From an uncultured Muribaculaceae bacterium (GTDB taxonomy: Bacteria > Bacteroidota > Bacteroidia > Bacteroidales > Muribaculaceae): a stretch of 18,776 nucleotides of DNA. The notes beneath the pieces were generated by a model that saw nothing but the letters and a program-made list of their open reading frames with translations, was not told the origin of the DNA and searched no databases. Shown piece by piece: positions 7,421 through 16,332 of this stretch. The DNA lies in assembly GCA_934636465.1 (NCBI GenBank), contig CAKUAR010000029.1, forward strand, positions 1-18,776, read 5' to 3'. The position numbers and the translations under genes are program-made. The stretch's first letter is position 1, and the number at the start of each line of letters is the position of its first letter.

Positions 7421-7927
7421 TCACGCCAGCAGCTTTTCGTATGCCATACGTTTGCCTTGCTGGTAAAAAATTATGCCACAGTAAGCAAATCCCATTTTTT
7501 CAAACAGGTGCTGCATGCGCTCGTTGTCATAGTTGGTGTCGGCCTTGAAGCTGTGAACGCCTTTGTCGAGAGCCAACCGCTCCACTTCTTGCATAAACTT
7601 CACCCCTATGCCATGACCCCTCTCATTGCCAGCCACCGCAATGCGGTGAAGCACCACAAACGGCTGCTCCGACAGCCACTTGCCATCTATGTCGCAGTAT
7701 GCAGGCTCTCCTGTAAACGCCACCACACCATAAGCCACAAGCCTGTCGCCATGCTGCATGACATAGGCGTTGCCATCACGCACGTCACCCTCCACATGCG
7801 CTCTGGTCGGATAATTTGCGTCCCATTGCTTTTTGCCCTCACTTAGCATCTGCTGCCTTGCAAAGTCCAATATCTCCATGCAACCGTCAATATCGGCGGC
7901 AGTCGCTTTTCTGAAAACGTAATCCAT
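7421..7927 (-). CDS. GNAT-family N-acetyltransferase
   Basis: A 168-residue acetyl-CoA-dependent acetyltransferase. The CoA pyrophosphate loop is RIAVAGNERGHGIG (95-108, matching R/Q-x-x-G-x-G/A), preceded by the strand VVLHRIAV. The usual DTNYDNERMQHLFEKMGF-type segment (about 130-147) completes the fold, and the protein is the normal length for a single GNAT domain. The substrate cannot be read from sequence; Bacteroidales paralogues are a mix of protein, amine and amino-acid acetyltransferases. It is separated from the DUF4919-like gene upstream by a terminator, so it is probably transcribed alone, although no TAnnTTTG box is evident in 7928-7984. It faces hipA tail to tail with no hairpin between. 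Confidence 0.85.
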   Translation of the reverse strand: MDYVFRKATAADIDGCMEILDFARQQMLSEGKKQWDANYPTRAHVEGDVRDGNAYVMQHGDRLVAYGVVAFTGEPAYCDIDGKWLSEQPFVVLHRIAVAGNERGHGIGVKFMQEVERLALDKGVHSFKADTNYDNERMQHLFEKMGFAYCGIIFYQQGKRMAYEKLLA

Positions 7928-7984
7928 AGTGTCTATTTAGCTATAATAACGGGAAATGCCGATAAATACTTATATCCAGAAATC

Positions 7985-8021
7985 AAAAAAGCGGCGTCGA
8001 GAAATGCCGATGCCGCCTTTT
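7985..8021 (-). terminator. Terminator of the lgt/DUF4919 operon
   Basis: On the minus strand AAAAGGCGGCATCG pairs with CGACGCCGC followed by TTTTTT, with one wobble and one mismatch. It sits about 35 bases after the DUF4919-like stop at 8055. Confidence 0.7.
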
Positions 8022-8054
8022 GACCTTATCTGTAATTGAGAGAAATTGCTTTTT

Positions 8055-8696
8055 TCAGAAGCCTTTTTTGCGATTGAAGAAATCTTGCATGTCAGCTTCG
8101 GTCTCGCCATAGCACTCAAAGAAATAGTGGCGCGGCTCTTTCTCGCCCAGCACAGCCACCATCATGTCGTCAACCACAACGTCACCCTTAGTTGCAGCCA
8201 CACTCTGGCTCATCACGTCTTTCACATGCACGGTGTTGTAGAGAAACTGATACTCGTCTTCAGTTGCCACCACCTGCATGGCGGTCTCAACGCTTGCACC
8301 ATCGCCTGTTGACTCAATCGCGCGGCTCATCATGTTGCGTTTTGCCATGAGTTTCTGGCTTTCAGCTTTGCTAAATGCGCCAAGATATGCGCAGTTATAA
8401 GCCTTCTTGAGCAGCATGGGCGACACCGGATTTTTGTCCAACGCGTCGATGTAAAGGTAGTATGCCATCTTGTAGTCTTTGAAGCGCAGATGATAGTCGG
8501 CCAAGGCTATTACTTCCTTATCCATCTTAAAACCAGCAAAAGGCGAGCCATAATACACCGTCTTCAACTCTTCGAGCGTGAGTGTCTCATCGCCGTTGAC
8601 AAATCGTTTCAACAACGCGCTATAATCTTCACCGTGATTTGCCACGAACTTTTTAAGTTCGTCAAAATCAACAGCTTTTTTTACTTGTTCAGTCAT
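8055..8696 (-). CDS. DUF4919-like protein
   Basis: A 213-residue protein with no signal peptide, so probably cytosolic. It resembles the Bacteroidetes DUF4919 family, whose function is unknown: an N-terminal helix, RFVNGDETLTLEELKTVYYG (31-50), then helical segments with KDYKMAYYLYIDALDKNP reminiscent of a TPR-like hairpin, and a strand-rich end with HYFFECYG. Many family members carry a signal peptide; this one begins MTEQVKKAVDFDELKKF and does not. It starts 33 bases after the lgt stop on the same strand and is followed by the terminator at 7985-8021, so lgt and this gene form an operon. Family assignment is from motif memory and moderately sure. Confidence 0.65.
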   Translation of the reverse strand: MTEQVKKAVDFDELKKFVANHGEDYSALLKRFVNGDETLTLEELKTVYYGSPFAGFKMDKEVIALADYHLRFKDYKMAYYLYIDALDKNPVSPMLLKKAYNCAYLGAFSKAESQKLMAKRNMMSRAIESTGDGASVETAMQVVATEDEYQFLYNTVHVKDVMSQSVAATKGDVVVDDMMVAVLGEKEPRHYFFECYGETEADMQDFFNRKKGF

Positions 8697-8729
8697 TTAT
8701 GTTTAATCTTTAGTATTATCTCTTATCTT

Positions 8730-9614
8730 TCACTTCTTATCATTGTCTTTGCTTTCAGGGGCAAACTTGTCGGGATAGTCAAGCTTAAGGCGCGGACGGC
8801 GATAAGCCCTAACCACAAGCCACAAGCCAAGCAGCACAAACGGAATGCTAAGCAGCTGGCCCTGGTCAATGCCCCAGTCGGCACGCATTGCAATCTCCCA
8901 CGGCTCCTGCACGTTTTTCAGGTATTCAATCACAAACCTCGACAGAAATATGCCTATCATGAACACACCGAAAATCAAGCCAGGGCGCTCCTGGTCGTTG
9001 CGACGCCAATACATATACATACACACGCCAAAAACCACAAGGTAGCAAGCCGCCTCATAGAGCTGCGTGGGGTGACAAGGCTCCGTGAACACCGGCGCCG
9101 CACCGTGCATATATTGCGTTATGTTGTCGATAAACCTGAAACCCCATGGCAGGTCGGTGGGACCGCCATAGATTTCGTGGTTCATCAAGTTGCCTATTCT
9201 TATCAGAGCACCCACAAAGCCCACAGGCACCACCAGGCGGTCAAACGTCCACAGCATGCTGCGACGCGTCACTTGGCGGTCATATAGCCAAATGGCGAGC
9301 ATTATGCCAAGCGTGCCGCCATGACTTGCCAATCCGCCCTCCCATATCTTGGGAATGTCGGCAAGATGCTGCGAGTAGTAGCTCCAGTCATAGAAAAACA
9401 CATGGCCAAGCCTTGCTCCCAGTATGGTAGCTATCACCACATAGAAAAACAGCTTGCCAACCCAGCTCTCAGGCGCACCCTCGTGGCGGAATATGCGCCA
9501 CACTATCTCATAGCCCACCCAAAAGCCTATGGCAAACATCAATCCATACCAGCGAACCGTAACGAAGCCGCTGAACAAATTAGGATTGGCCGTCCATGTC
9601 ACAAAGTCTAACAT
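8730..9614 (-). CDS. lgt: Prolipoprotein diacylglyceryl transferase
   Basis: Inner-membrane enzyme that moves diacylglyceryl from phosphatidylglycerol to the lipobox cysteine of prolipoproteins, the first step of lipoprotein maturation. At 294 residues with about seven hydrophobic segments it is typical. Lgt signatures are present in order: GGLASHGG (93-100, His98 matching E. coli His103), ALIRIGNLMNHEIYG (136-150, Arg139 matching Arg143, with Asn142 and Glu147), HPTQLYEA (181-188), and SRFVIEYLK with Arg226 and Glu230 spaced as E. coli Arg239 and Glu243. The C-terminal tail is basic and then acidic. It is the first gene of an operon with the DUF4919-like gene, and a -7 box lies 119 bases upstream. 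Confidence 0.95.
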   Translation of the reverse strand: MLDFVTWTANPNLFSGFVTVRWYGLMFAIGFWVGYEIVWRIFRHEGAPESWVGKLFFYVVIATILGARLGHVFFYDWSYYSQHLADIPKIWEGGLASHGGTLGIMLAIWLYDRQVTRRSMLWTFDRLVVPVGFVGALIRIGNLMNHEIYGGPTDLPWGFRFIDNITQYMHGAAPVFTEPCHPTQLYEAACYLVVFGVCMYMYWRRNDQERPGLIFGVFMIGIFLSRFVIEYLKNVQEPWEIAMRADWGIDQGQLLSIPFVLLGLWLVVRAYRRPRLKLDYPDKFAPESKDNDKK

Positions 9615-9732
9615 CTGTGCATTGCTCTTTTTGCATTGAGAAAAGCCTCATCTCGGCGCGATGTCCAAGCCAAACTTGTCAATCCTCACCCGATTTGCTT
9701 TATCTCTGAAAAACAAATTGAAAAATTCGGCA

Positions 9733-9740
9733 CAAAGTTA
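9733..9740 (-). promoter_or_regulatory. -7 box of the lgt operon
   Basis: The minus strand reads TAACTTTG, matching TAnnTTTG, which implies a leader of about 110 bases before the lgt ATG. No TTTG is found at the usual -33 spacing. Confidence 0.5.
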
Positions 9741-9810
9741 AACAAAATTGTTGGAAAACATCGGCCAGCGCGTCATTAGTTTTTTTGACGATTTTAATTG
9801 TGCAAGTGGA

Positions 9811-9845
9811 GTGCGAGCACACATTAATGAGGCTACCGCTCGCAC
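9811..9845. repeat. 8-bp inverted repeat in the lgt upstream region
   Basis: GTGCGAGC (9811-9818) and GCTCGCAC (9838-9845) are perfect inverted repeats with a 19-base loop. There is no T run on either side, so it is not an obvious terminator. The rest of 9615-9947 holds the lgt promoter and the terminator of the GLUG gene; I see no gene in it. Confidence 0.5.
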
Positions 9846-9850
9846 CTGAA

Positions 9851-9894
9851 CAAAAAATGGCGGAGAACGGTTTTTCGTGCCGTCCCCCGCCATT
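9851..9894 (-). terminator. Terminator of the GLUG surface-protein gene
   Basis: On the minus strand AATGGCGG/CCGCCATT arms (9887-9894 and 9856-9863), with an inner ACGG/CCGT stem, are followed directly by a run of six T. It lies 54 bases after the stop at 9948. Confidence 0.88.
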
Positions 9895-9947
9895 GCATTA
9901 TGGGAGGATTTATCTGTGTGTATTATCCTTTTTTCCTACCGGTCAGC

Positions 9948-12900
9948 TCACTTCACCACTATCTTGTGAGCCGCACTCTTGCCGTTGCTGTAGTAGTCTT
10001 TGGCCACATACACACCAGTCTCGGCTGGTTTCTGTTGGCCAAAAGCCACGCCGCTCACGCTGTAGTATTCGGTCTTGACAATGGCTGCATCGGCGTTCAG
10101 GCCATCTACTCCGCTCACCTTGGTGATGTGGAGGTCATAGGTCTTTTTGTGGTCGCCATAGGTCTTGGTCAGCCAAGCTGCACCCACACCGCTGCTCGTC
10201 ACATTGCCATCGGTGATTGTGAGATTGTCGCTTGCAGTCCACACAGTGCCGTCAGGTGTGCCAATCACAAATGCCGAGGTCACAGCGCCATAGGTGTCGC
10301 CAGCGGCAAGCACCGGAACGGCGGCAAACCAGTTGGCAAGCTCATTTTGTGCCTGTGCCTTGAGTGTTGGGTACATGCCCGACTTGGTTGCATAGGCGCT
10401 GTCGCCAAGGGCGGCCAAGGCAAGGTTGCGAGTAGTCACGCCGTTGGCCATGGCATCGCTTTGCGATGGAGTGAAGCCTGGGTTCACGTCGGTGTCATAA
10501 TACACGTTTGTGAAATACAAGTCATATTTTGTAGCCGATGGGCAAATGTTGCCGCTTGTGGTGGTGTCGCTGGTCACAATCTTGCCAGCATTATAGACGT
10601 TCACCAGAGTGAAGTCGTCGAATGCACCGCCAGCAATGCCACCCACATAAGTCTTGCCAGTCACAGTGCCCATGTTATACGAGTCGTAGAGACGTGGACG
10701 GCCGTAGCCCCACAGTCCGCCAGCCACACCATAATTGCTAGTGCCATTGGTTGAAGTCACGTTGCCCAGATTGAAGCAACCGTGGATTTCACCAGAGCCA
10801 AGGCCAGAGAAACCGCCAATTCCGTAGCCGCTTGCCTCCACATTACCTGCGTTGTAGCAATCCACTGCCACACCGCTGAAACCTCCGGCAAAACCACCAG
10901 AGAAGTTTGCTTCGGCAAGCACATCGCCTGTGTTGTAGCAAGCCTCCACATAAGTGTTATCATTGTTGTCGCCAATCACACCGCCGGTGTATTGTCCGTG
11001 GCTAACCACAGCACCGGTATTGTAGCAGCGTATCATCTTAGAGGTGTAGTCGCGTGAACCGTCCTGCACTCCAGCCACACCGCCAATGTTGTTTGAGCGG
11101 ACGCTTGTGATGTCGGCAGTGTTGTAGCAGTCTTCAAGCACAGCACCTGCATAAAGGCGTCCGGCTATGCCGCCAAGGTAGCCCTTGCCAGTGAGAGGTG
11201 CCACATTGTAGCAGTTTTTCACCACCATAGGCACCACGCTTTTCTTGCCTGTGCCCACAATGCCTGCCACATAGCTTCCAGAGGAGATAATCTCACCCTC
11301 ATTGTGACAATCCACGATAGAATCGCCACCTTTAGACGAAGCCACAATGCCGGCTACGGTCGAAGAAGCCTCGAGTTGGCCTTTGTTTACACAATTACGT
11401 ATCACACCACCGTTATAGGCAGCTATACCGCCAAGTGTGCTCTTTTTGATTGACAGTGCAGTGTCGTTTTCGCAGTCGCGCACCACACCGCCCTTGTCAA
11501 CCTGATATGCGATGCCGCCCACACTACCGCTCTTTGTTTCAAACGAGCCATAGTTCTTGCAGTTATATACCTCACCGCCTATCTTAACGATGCCGACAAT
11601 ACCACCCACACCGAGGTTTGAAGTGGATACCACTGCATGGTTTTCGCAATTATACACCTTGCCATACACACTTCCAGCCACACCGCCATTGTAGCGATAA
11701 CCAGAAATCTTGCCACTCACAAGTGTCAAATCGTGCACCGCTCCCTTTGGACCAACGTTGCCAAAGAGGCCACGCGATGCCTGGGTGAGTGCAAATGTGT
11801 TGTTGATGTTGCTGAACTTATGTCCGCCTCCGTCGAAGTCGGCATTGAAACTGCCTGCATCAACACCCACACACTTATATTCCGTTTCTCCGAAATCAAT
11901 GTCATTAAGCACCTTGAAGTAGCGGCCATTGAAGGCAAACAGTTCTTCGTTGGCAAACTTGGCGAGTTTGAGCATGTCGTCTTTGCTCTTGATTTGGAAT
12001 GGGTCGGCCTTTGTGCCAGCGCCGTCAAACACGCCTGGCATAGCCCTAAGGGCAATAACTTTCTCATAGTCGCCCACCTTGGCCACAAGCGAGTCGCGCA
12101 GCGAGGTGGTGTCGGCTGCCAAGTTCACTTTAAGTGCGCCGTCGGCCACGCTGAAGTGCTTGCCGCCTGCAAGGCTCCACTTGAGGTCGCTTGCCTTGTA
12201 GAGTGAGGCTGTGCCATACACGTCGTCGGCCGTCTGTCCGTCTGCAAATGTCACCACCATCTTGCGGTTGGCAATGGCAGCCGATTCGTCTTTGAACGCT
12301 TTTATCACAGGATACAATCCCTTGCTCCAGTCATAGAGGTCGGCATCGAGGCCGTCAAGTGCCTCACCGCTGGTGAGCACACTGGTGTTCACGCCGTTCA
12401 TGTTTTCGGCTATTGAGCTTGCAGCTGCACCATAATGTCCTATCTGGGCATCGTAGTAGTTGGCGGCCACCTTGCACGTCTGACCCGGCACATGCGACAA
12501 CAGTGCACCGCGATTGGCGTCGGTAGCCTTGCTGCGCTCCACTGTGCCATAGTTTATGTTGCCAGTAAACACGCCATTTAAAGACGCTTGTGTCGAAACA
12601 CCACCCACAGTGTATGACGCATATATTGCGCCAGAGTTCACATTGTTTTCTATCACGCTTGCAGAGCCTGTGGTTGCCACAATTCCGGCAACATAGGTCT
12701 GAGCACCTGCCTTGCGCCCTGGAGTGATACTGTCGCCAAGTATGTAGCCATCATTCTGGCTGTTTTTCACCGTGCCCAATGAATAAGCCGAAATACCGGC
12801 AGCATAAGTTCCGCCAGTCACAATGTGGCCAGCATTATAGCACTGCTCCACTGTGGCACCGCCTTGATTGAGGGCCACAATGCCTGCAGCATATTTGTCG

Positions 12901-15900
12901 GTGGCAACTATTTTTGCATAGTTCTTGCAGTTGAACACTTTACCATAGTTGACGGCTGCCACGCCAGAAGCATAGTTCAATGCCCGCAACTCACAATCGC
13001 TGGCAATGCTCAAATTCTTGATAACGCCTTTTTCGCCCACAAAACCAAATAACGACACTGCTATCTTAGAAGTTTTAGTGTCGGGTTTGCCATCAGAGCC
13101 AAACACCACACCGTCAATCTTAAGGTTGTGGATTGCATGTCCGTCGCCATCGTAGGTGCCATTGAACTGCAATGCGCTGTTACCGCCCATGCCTATGCCG
13201 CCAAAGCCGGAGGCATCTACGTCGGCAGTCTGCTTGAAGTAGTCGCCCTTAAATGTCTGGGCATACTTTGATATGCCGTCGCCAAGCGACTCAAGGTCAG
13301 TCTTATTTCTGATTAGATATGGGTCTTTTTCTGTTCCTTGTCCGGCAAAGAGCGACGGATTGATGGTAGAAAGAGAATAAAGTTTTAAAATGTTTGTATT
13401 TGTCTTTGACAACGCCACGAGCAGCTCGCTTGAATAGGCATTTTTCACTATCACCGAGTCGCCAACTATTTTGAGTCCGGCAGTCTCGTCGGCAAAGTTA
13501 CTGTTGTCATAAAGTTTCCAATACACGTCATTGGCTGTGGAAATCTTGAAGTTGCTCTTAACCTTGGTCACATCACTGCCTTCCTTAAACGTAACCGGAG
13601 CTGCGCTTAGATAAGCGGTGGTTGTGGCATCAAGCCCCTTCAACCGGGGATACAAACCCTCCGTGAAGTTCCACACACTGGTGTCGTAGCCAGCAAGAGC
13701 CTTGCCGCTCGTCAGTTGCGCAGTGGTCAGAACCATGCGCTTCACAGATGCCGGCATGATGGTACCCACCATCTGCTGGTCAAAGTACACGTCTTTCATT
13801 ATGGTGTCGCTATATGCTGCGCCATACACGCCCTCGGTTTCATTAATCACCGTGGCTGGCACACGCACTTGCCCAAAATTGATGCAGCGAACCACCGTTG
13901 ACTTATAGTTCCACTCTATCGTGTCACCATCGGAGTTCGTGGTGTAGGACGGATCTGGCACATAACCAACCACACCGCCCACGTGGAGCGACGGACTTGA
14001 ATTGAGCACTGTGTTGCTGTTGTAACAGTCTTTCAAATTACCGCCATACACACTTCCGGCCACACCGCCCGATGCACCGTTGCTTTTAGAGGAAGTATAA
14101 TTGGCTGCGCCACTTATAGGACCGGCATTGTAGCAACGCTCCAATGTTCCGGTGAGCACTTCGCCTGCCACACCGCCCATGTAAGCATAACCGGTTTTGT
14201 CAGTGAGCAGCATGTCGCTGTAGCTGTTGCGCACACGTGGTCCTTTATCCTTGGCTGGCAATGTGGTAGCCACTATGCCACCAATTGATTTCCAAACGGA
14301 GTTAGCAAGACTCGACATTGTTATTGAGCCATGAGCCTCAAGATTGCTTGCCACGGCACAGCCTGCTATATTGCCGGCAATGCCGCCATCTTCTCCGGCA
14401 CCTGTTATAGTACCTTTAAAGTATGCATTTTTGAGTTCTGGGCCGCAGAAATAGCCAACCACGCCACCAGCGCCATAGTTTGTAAACGTGAGTGTGGCAC
14501 CAGTCACCTTTATGTCGGTCAGTTTGCCGGCACTCCAGCCTGCCACCGTACCGCTATATTGTCCGGCCGACTCCATCACCACATTGTCGAGTGTCAAGTT
14601 CTTAATCACACTCACCGTGTCGGCATAGCCAAACAAGCCTTGATAGTCCTCAGAGCCAACACTGATTGTGAGGTTTTTCAAAGTTTTGCCATCACCGTCG
14701 AAAGTACCGCGGAATGGAGTTTCATTATTACCGATGCTTGTGTAGGCCTTGGTAGATGTGCTCATGTCAATATCGTTGCCAAGCTTCACATATTTGCCCT
14801 TATAGTCATCTCCGTTCATCACGTCCTCACAAAAGGCCTCGAGTTGGGTTGGCTTGGTGATTACGTATGGTGAGGCCGATGTTCCATTGCCACTCCAGTC
14901 TTGAGGCGTTGGTTTCGGATATATCACCGCACCTTTTGCAAACGTTATCTTCGACGACAGCACCCTAAGTGCTGAGAGCGTATGCGAAGCGGCACAAAAC
15001 ACGCCCCAGTTGCCCAGTTCTATCGTGGTTTCACCACCCTTTGCAATTATGCTTCCCTTTTGGGCAGACTTGCTCTTTGCATAATTGGCCGGATAACAGT
15101 TAAACGGTCCATAAAGCATATTTGTGAAAATGCGCTGCGGCGAGATGGTCACAGTGCTGTCTGGTTTAAGACGAGCCTTGACCGTCGCGCCATTATTAAC
15201 GAAGTTCACAATTTCTATCTCATTGTCGTATGGTTGACTCACATACACGCCATAGGTTTGCACCGAGTCAGTGTTAGTCAGCGATTTTCCGTCATAAATC
15301 ACACTGCTCATGGTGGCATTGCATGGCTTCAGCTCGCTCTTGCTATACACGCCAAACGAGCCGCCTTTTGAGTCGCCCTCAGTCACTATCACGCCCCATG
15401 CTCCAAGGGTGATTATTCCGTCATCACCCACGGTTGCCGTGATGGGAGTGGTGGTGCTATACACGTGTTTTGCCAAATCCATGGAGCAAGCCCACACTGG
15501 TCCGTAGGTGGAGTGCTGATAGATTTTTGCCGGCGTAATCTGCAGAGTGCCGGCAGCGGCGTCGTAGGTCGCCTGCAAGGTGTCGGTCAATCCCCACAAA
15601 TTGATGATTTGCACGTTGGTGTCATCAATTCGCTTCACTTTCATCACACCTTTGGTTGTGCAAGAACCATCACTGTACTTGTAGTCAAACTCTGCACACA
15701 ACTGCTCTGCAGGCAGCGTGGCAGCCTTGCGTTTGGCTGCGCGCTTTGCGCCATTTTGGTTATTCACTTGCCAAGAGCCCGACGCAAACTTGTTTCCCGA
15801 CAAATTCCACGTCTTTCCGCTCTCAACATTCACTTGCTTCTCTGGTCCTGCCTTGGCCGTGGGTGTGGTTTGGGGGCTATGAAGCGCATTGCTCTGCGCA

Positions 15901-16094
15901 ATCTTAGCCCTAAACTCCTTGACGGTCTCAGCGTCCTGCGAAGCTTTAGAGTCTTGTGCCACATCGGCAGAGCGAGCCACGGAACTTGCCGCGCCATGCA
16001 GTTGTGCCACTTGCTCAATGACTTGCGTTTGAGCCATGCCTGCAGGTGAGAACAACCAGCACAGCAACAAACTGAAAAGTAACTTCTTCGTCAT
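9948..16094 (-). CDS. Giant GLUG-repeat surface protein with T9SS-like C-terminal domain
   Basis: A 2048-residue exported protein. A signal peptide (MTKKLLFSLLLCWLFSPAGMA) is followed by a Ser/Ala/Lys-rich linker (22-130) and two tandem copies of a beta-rich domain (about 135-261 and 262-388) sharing QI/IV-N, YGP and LGAWGV/LGNWGV landmarks. Three large modules follow (396-821, 912-1267, 1353-1914). Each opens with G-x-GT-x(3)-P-[YF], then an F-x-G-[KR]-Y-[VF]-K-x(4)-D-[IV]-D segment and F-x-[GA]-x-[FY]-DG-[DG]-GK/H. Each continues with GLUG repeats (GG[VI]AG...G.V.NCYN.G.V) and closes with a [LM]YP-x-[LI]-K motif plus an Ig-like linker. GLUG repeats form beta-solenoids in adhesins and IgA peptidases, but no catalytic motif is seen, so adhesion or ligand binding is inferred. 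The last 56 residues (1993-2048, ending AHKIVVK) resemble a T9SS type A sorting domain. It has its own promoter and terminator. Confidence 0.9.
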   Translation of the reverse strand: MTKKLLFSLLLCWLFSPAGMAQTQVIEQVAQLHGAASSVARSADVAQDSKASQDAETVKEFRAKIAQSNALHSPQTTPTAKAGPEKQVNVESGKTWNLSGNKFASGSWQVNNQNGAKRAAKRKAATLPAEQLCAEFDYKYSDGSCTTKGVMKVKRIDDTNVQIINLWGLTDTLQATYDAAAGTLQITPAKIYQHSTYGPVWACSMDLAKHVYSTTTPITATVGDDGIITLGAWGVIVTEGDSKGGSFGVYSKSELKPCNATMSSVIYDGKSLTNTDSVQTYGVYVSQPYDNEIEIVNFVNNGATVKARLKPDSTVTISPQRIFTNMLYGPFNCYPANYAKSKSAQKGSIIAKGGETTIELGNWGVFCAASHTLSALRVLSSKITFAKGAVIYPKPTPQDWSGNGTSASPYVITKPTQLEAFCEDVMNGDDYKGKYVKLGNDIDMSTSTKAYTSIGNNETPFRGTFDGDGKTLKNLTISVGSEDYQGLFGYADTVSVIKNLTLDNVVMESAGQYSGTVAGWSAGKLTDIKVTGATLTFTNYGAGGVVGYFCGPELKNAYFKGTITGAGEDGGIAGNIAGCAVASNLEAHGSITMSSLANSVWKSIGGIVATTLPAKDKGPRVRNSYSDMLLTDKTGYAYMGGVAGEVLTGTLERCYNAGPISGAANYTSSKSNGASGGVAGSVYGGNLKDCYNSNTVLNSSPSLHVGGVVGYVPDPSYTTNSDGDTIEWNYKSTVVRCINFGQVRVPATVINETEGVYGAAYSDTIMKDVYFDQQMVGTIMPASVKRMVLTTAQLTSGKALAGYDTSVWNFTEGLYPRLKGLDATTTAYLSAAPVTFKEGSDVTKVKSNFKISTANDVYWKLYDNSNFADETAGLKIVGDSVIVKNAYSSELLVALSKTNTNILKLYSLSTINPSLFAGQGTEKDPYLIRNKTDLESLGDGISKYAQTFKGDYFKQTADVDASGFGGIGMGGNSALQFNGTYDGDGHAIHNLKIDGVVFGSDGKPDTKTSKIAVSLFGFVGEKGVIKNLSIASDCELRALNYASGVAAVNYGKVFNCKNYAKIVATDKYAAGIVALNQGGATVEQCYNAGHIVTGGTYAAGISAYSLGTVKNSQNDGYILGDSITPGRKAGAQTYVAGIVATTGSASVIENNVNSGAIYASYTVGGVSTQASLNGVFTGNINYGTVERSKATDANRGALLSHVPGQTCKVAANYYDAQIGHYGAAASSIAENMNGVNTSVLTSGEALDGLDADLYDWSKGLYPVIKAFKDESAAIANRKMVVTFADGQTADDVYGTASLYKASDLKWSLAGGKHFSVADGALKVNLAADTTSLRDSLVAKVGDYEKVIALRAMPGVFDGAGTKADPFQIKSKDDMLKLAKFANEELFAFNGRYFKVLNDIDFGETEYKCVGVDAGSFNADFDGGGHKFSNINNTFALTQASRGLFGNVGPKGAVHDLTLVSGKISGYRYNGGVAGSVYGKVYNCENHAVVSTSNLGVGGIVGIVKIGGEVYNCKNYGSFETKSGSVGGIAYQVDKGGVVRDCENDTALSIKKSTLGGIAAYNGGVIRNCVNKGQLEASSTVAGIVASSKGGDSIVDCHNEGEIISSGSYVAGIVGTGKKSVVPMVVKNCYNVAPLTGKGYLGGIAGRLYAGAVLEDCYNTADITSVRSNNIGGVAGVQDGSRDYTSKMIRCYNTGAVVSHGQYTGGVIGDNNDNTYVEACYNTGDVLAEANFSGGFAGGFSGVAVDCYNAGNVEASGYGIGGFSGLGSGEIHGCFNLGNVTSTNGTSNYGVAGGLWGYGRPRLYDSYNMGTVTGKTYVGGIAGGAFDDFTLVNVYNAGKIVTSDTTTSGNICPSATKYDLYFTNVYYDTDVNPGFTPSQSDAMANGVTTRNLALAALGDSAYATKSGMYPTLKAQAQNELANWFAAVPVLAAGDTYGAVTSAFVIGTPDGTVWTASDNLTITDGNVTSSGVGAAWLTKTYGDHKKTYDLHITKVSGVDGLNADAAIVKTEYYSVSGVAFGQQKPAETGVYVAKDYYSNGKSAAHKIVVK
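10353..12038 (-). repeat. GLUG module 3 (residues 1353-1914)
   Basis: The longest of the three modules, opening with PGVFDGAGTKADPF and closing with GMYPTLKAQ. It carries about 14 GLUG-type repeats, many with the CYN turn (DCYNTADI, RCYNTGAV, ACYNTGDV, DCYNAGNV). Confidence 0.75.
12294..13361 (-). repeat. GLUG module 2 (residues 912-1267)
   Basis: Opens with NPSLFAGQGTEKDPY, has about five to six GLUG-type repeats (NCKNYAKI, QCYNAGHI, NNVNSGAI, GNINYGTV), and closes with GLYPVIKAF. Confidence 0.75.
13632..14909 (-). repeat. GLUG module 1 (residues 396-821)
   Basis: Opens with DWSGNGTSASPY, contains FRGTFDGDGKTLKNL and about six GLUG-type repeats (RCYNAGPI, DCYNSNTV among them), and closes with GLYPRLKGL. 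Confidence 0.75.
14931..15692 (-). repeat. Tandemly duplicated N-terminal beta domain of the GLUG protein
   Basis: Residues 135-261 and 262-388 align by eye: NVQIINLWG with IEIVNFVN, LQITPAKIY with VTISPQRIF, STYGPVW with MLYGPFN, and GIITLGAWGV with TTIELGNWGV. I do not recognise the domain. Confidence 0.55.
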
Positions 16095-16149
16095 AGAGAA
16101 ATTAAATTAAATTAAAATTATAAAAAATAGATATGTTTTTACAATAGTA

Positions 16150-16180
16150 CAAAATTATCTATTTTTTTATTAAAAACAAA
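16150..16180 (-). promoter_or_regulatory. Promoter of the GLUG surface-protein gene
   Basis: The minus strand has TTTG (16177-16180), a spacer of exactly 19 bases, and TAATTTTG (16150-16157). The predicted start near 16145 leaves a leader of about 50 bases, very rich in A and T with repeated ATTAA units just before the ATG. Confidence 0.8.
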
Positions 16181-16332
16181 GAAATACTTATAATTAGTAA
16201 TTCTATTAATCTATGAATTTACAATTCACTTTTATTATAACGCACAATATTACATTTATTTACTGAAGTAAAAAAAAACACACTCGCATTAAAACAGGGT
16301 AATCACATGCCAACAGAGCCAATGTCCATTTT

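Noticed and set aside
7953..8011. Direct repeat GAAATGCCGAT (7953-7963 and 8001-8011)
   Set aside because: Only two copies, 11 bases, one of them in the loop of a terminator; no further structure such as an attachment site is visible.
8490..9287. 265-codon plus-strand frame antisense to lgt and the DUF4919-like gene
   Set aside because: It crosses two clear genes on the other strand and has the His/Arg-rich composition of a shadow frame.
9900..10754. 284-codon plus-strand frame and other long frames antisense to the GLUG gene (for example 11637-12206, 15465-16049)
   Set aside because: They are complements of the repetitive GLUG codons (CYN, GG, A-rich turns), rich in His, Cys and Ala, with no domain pattern or promoter.
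9948..16094. CRISPR-like or tandem DNA repeat array suggested by recurring TTGTAGCA words
   Set aside because: The words are codons for the CYN turns of the GLUG repeats, at irregular spacing within a continuous reading frame.
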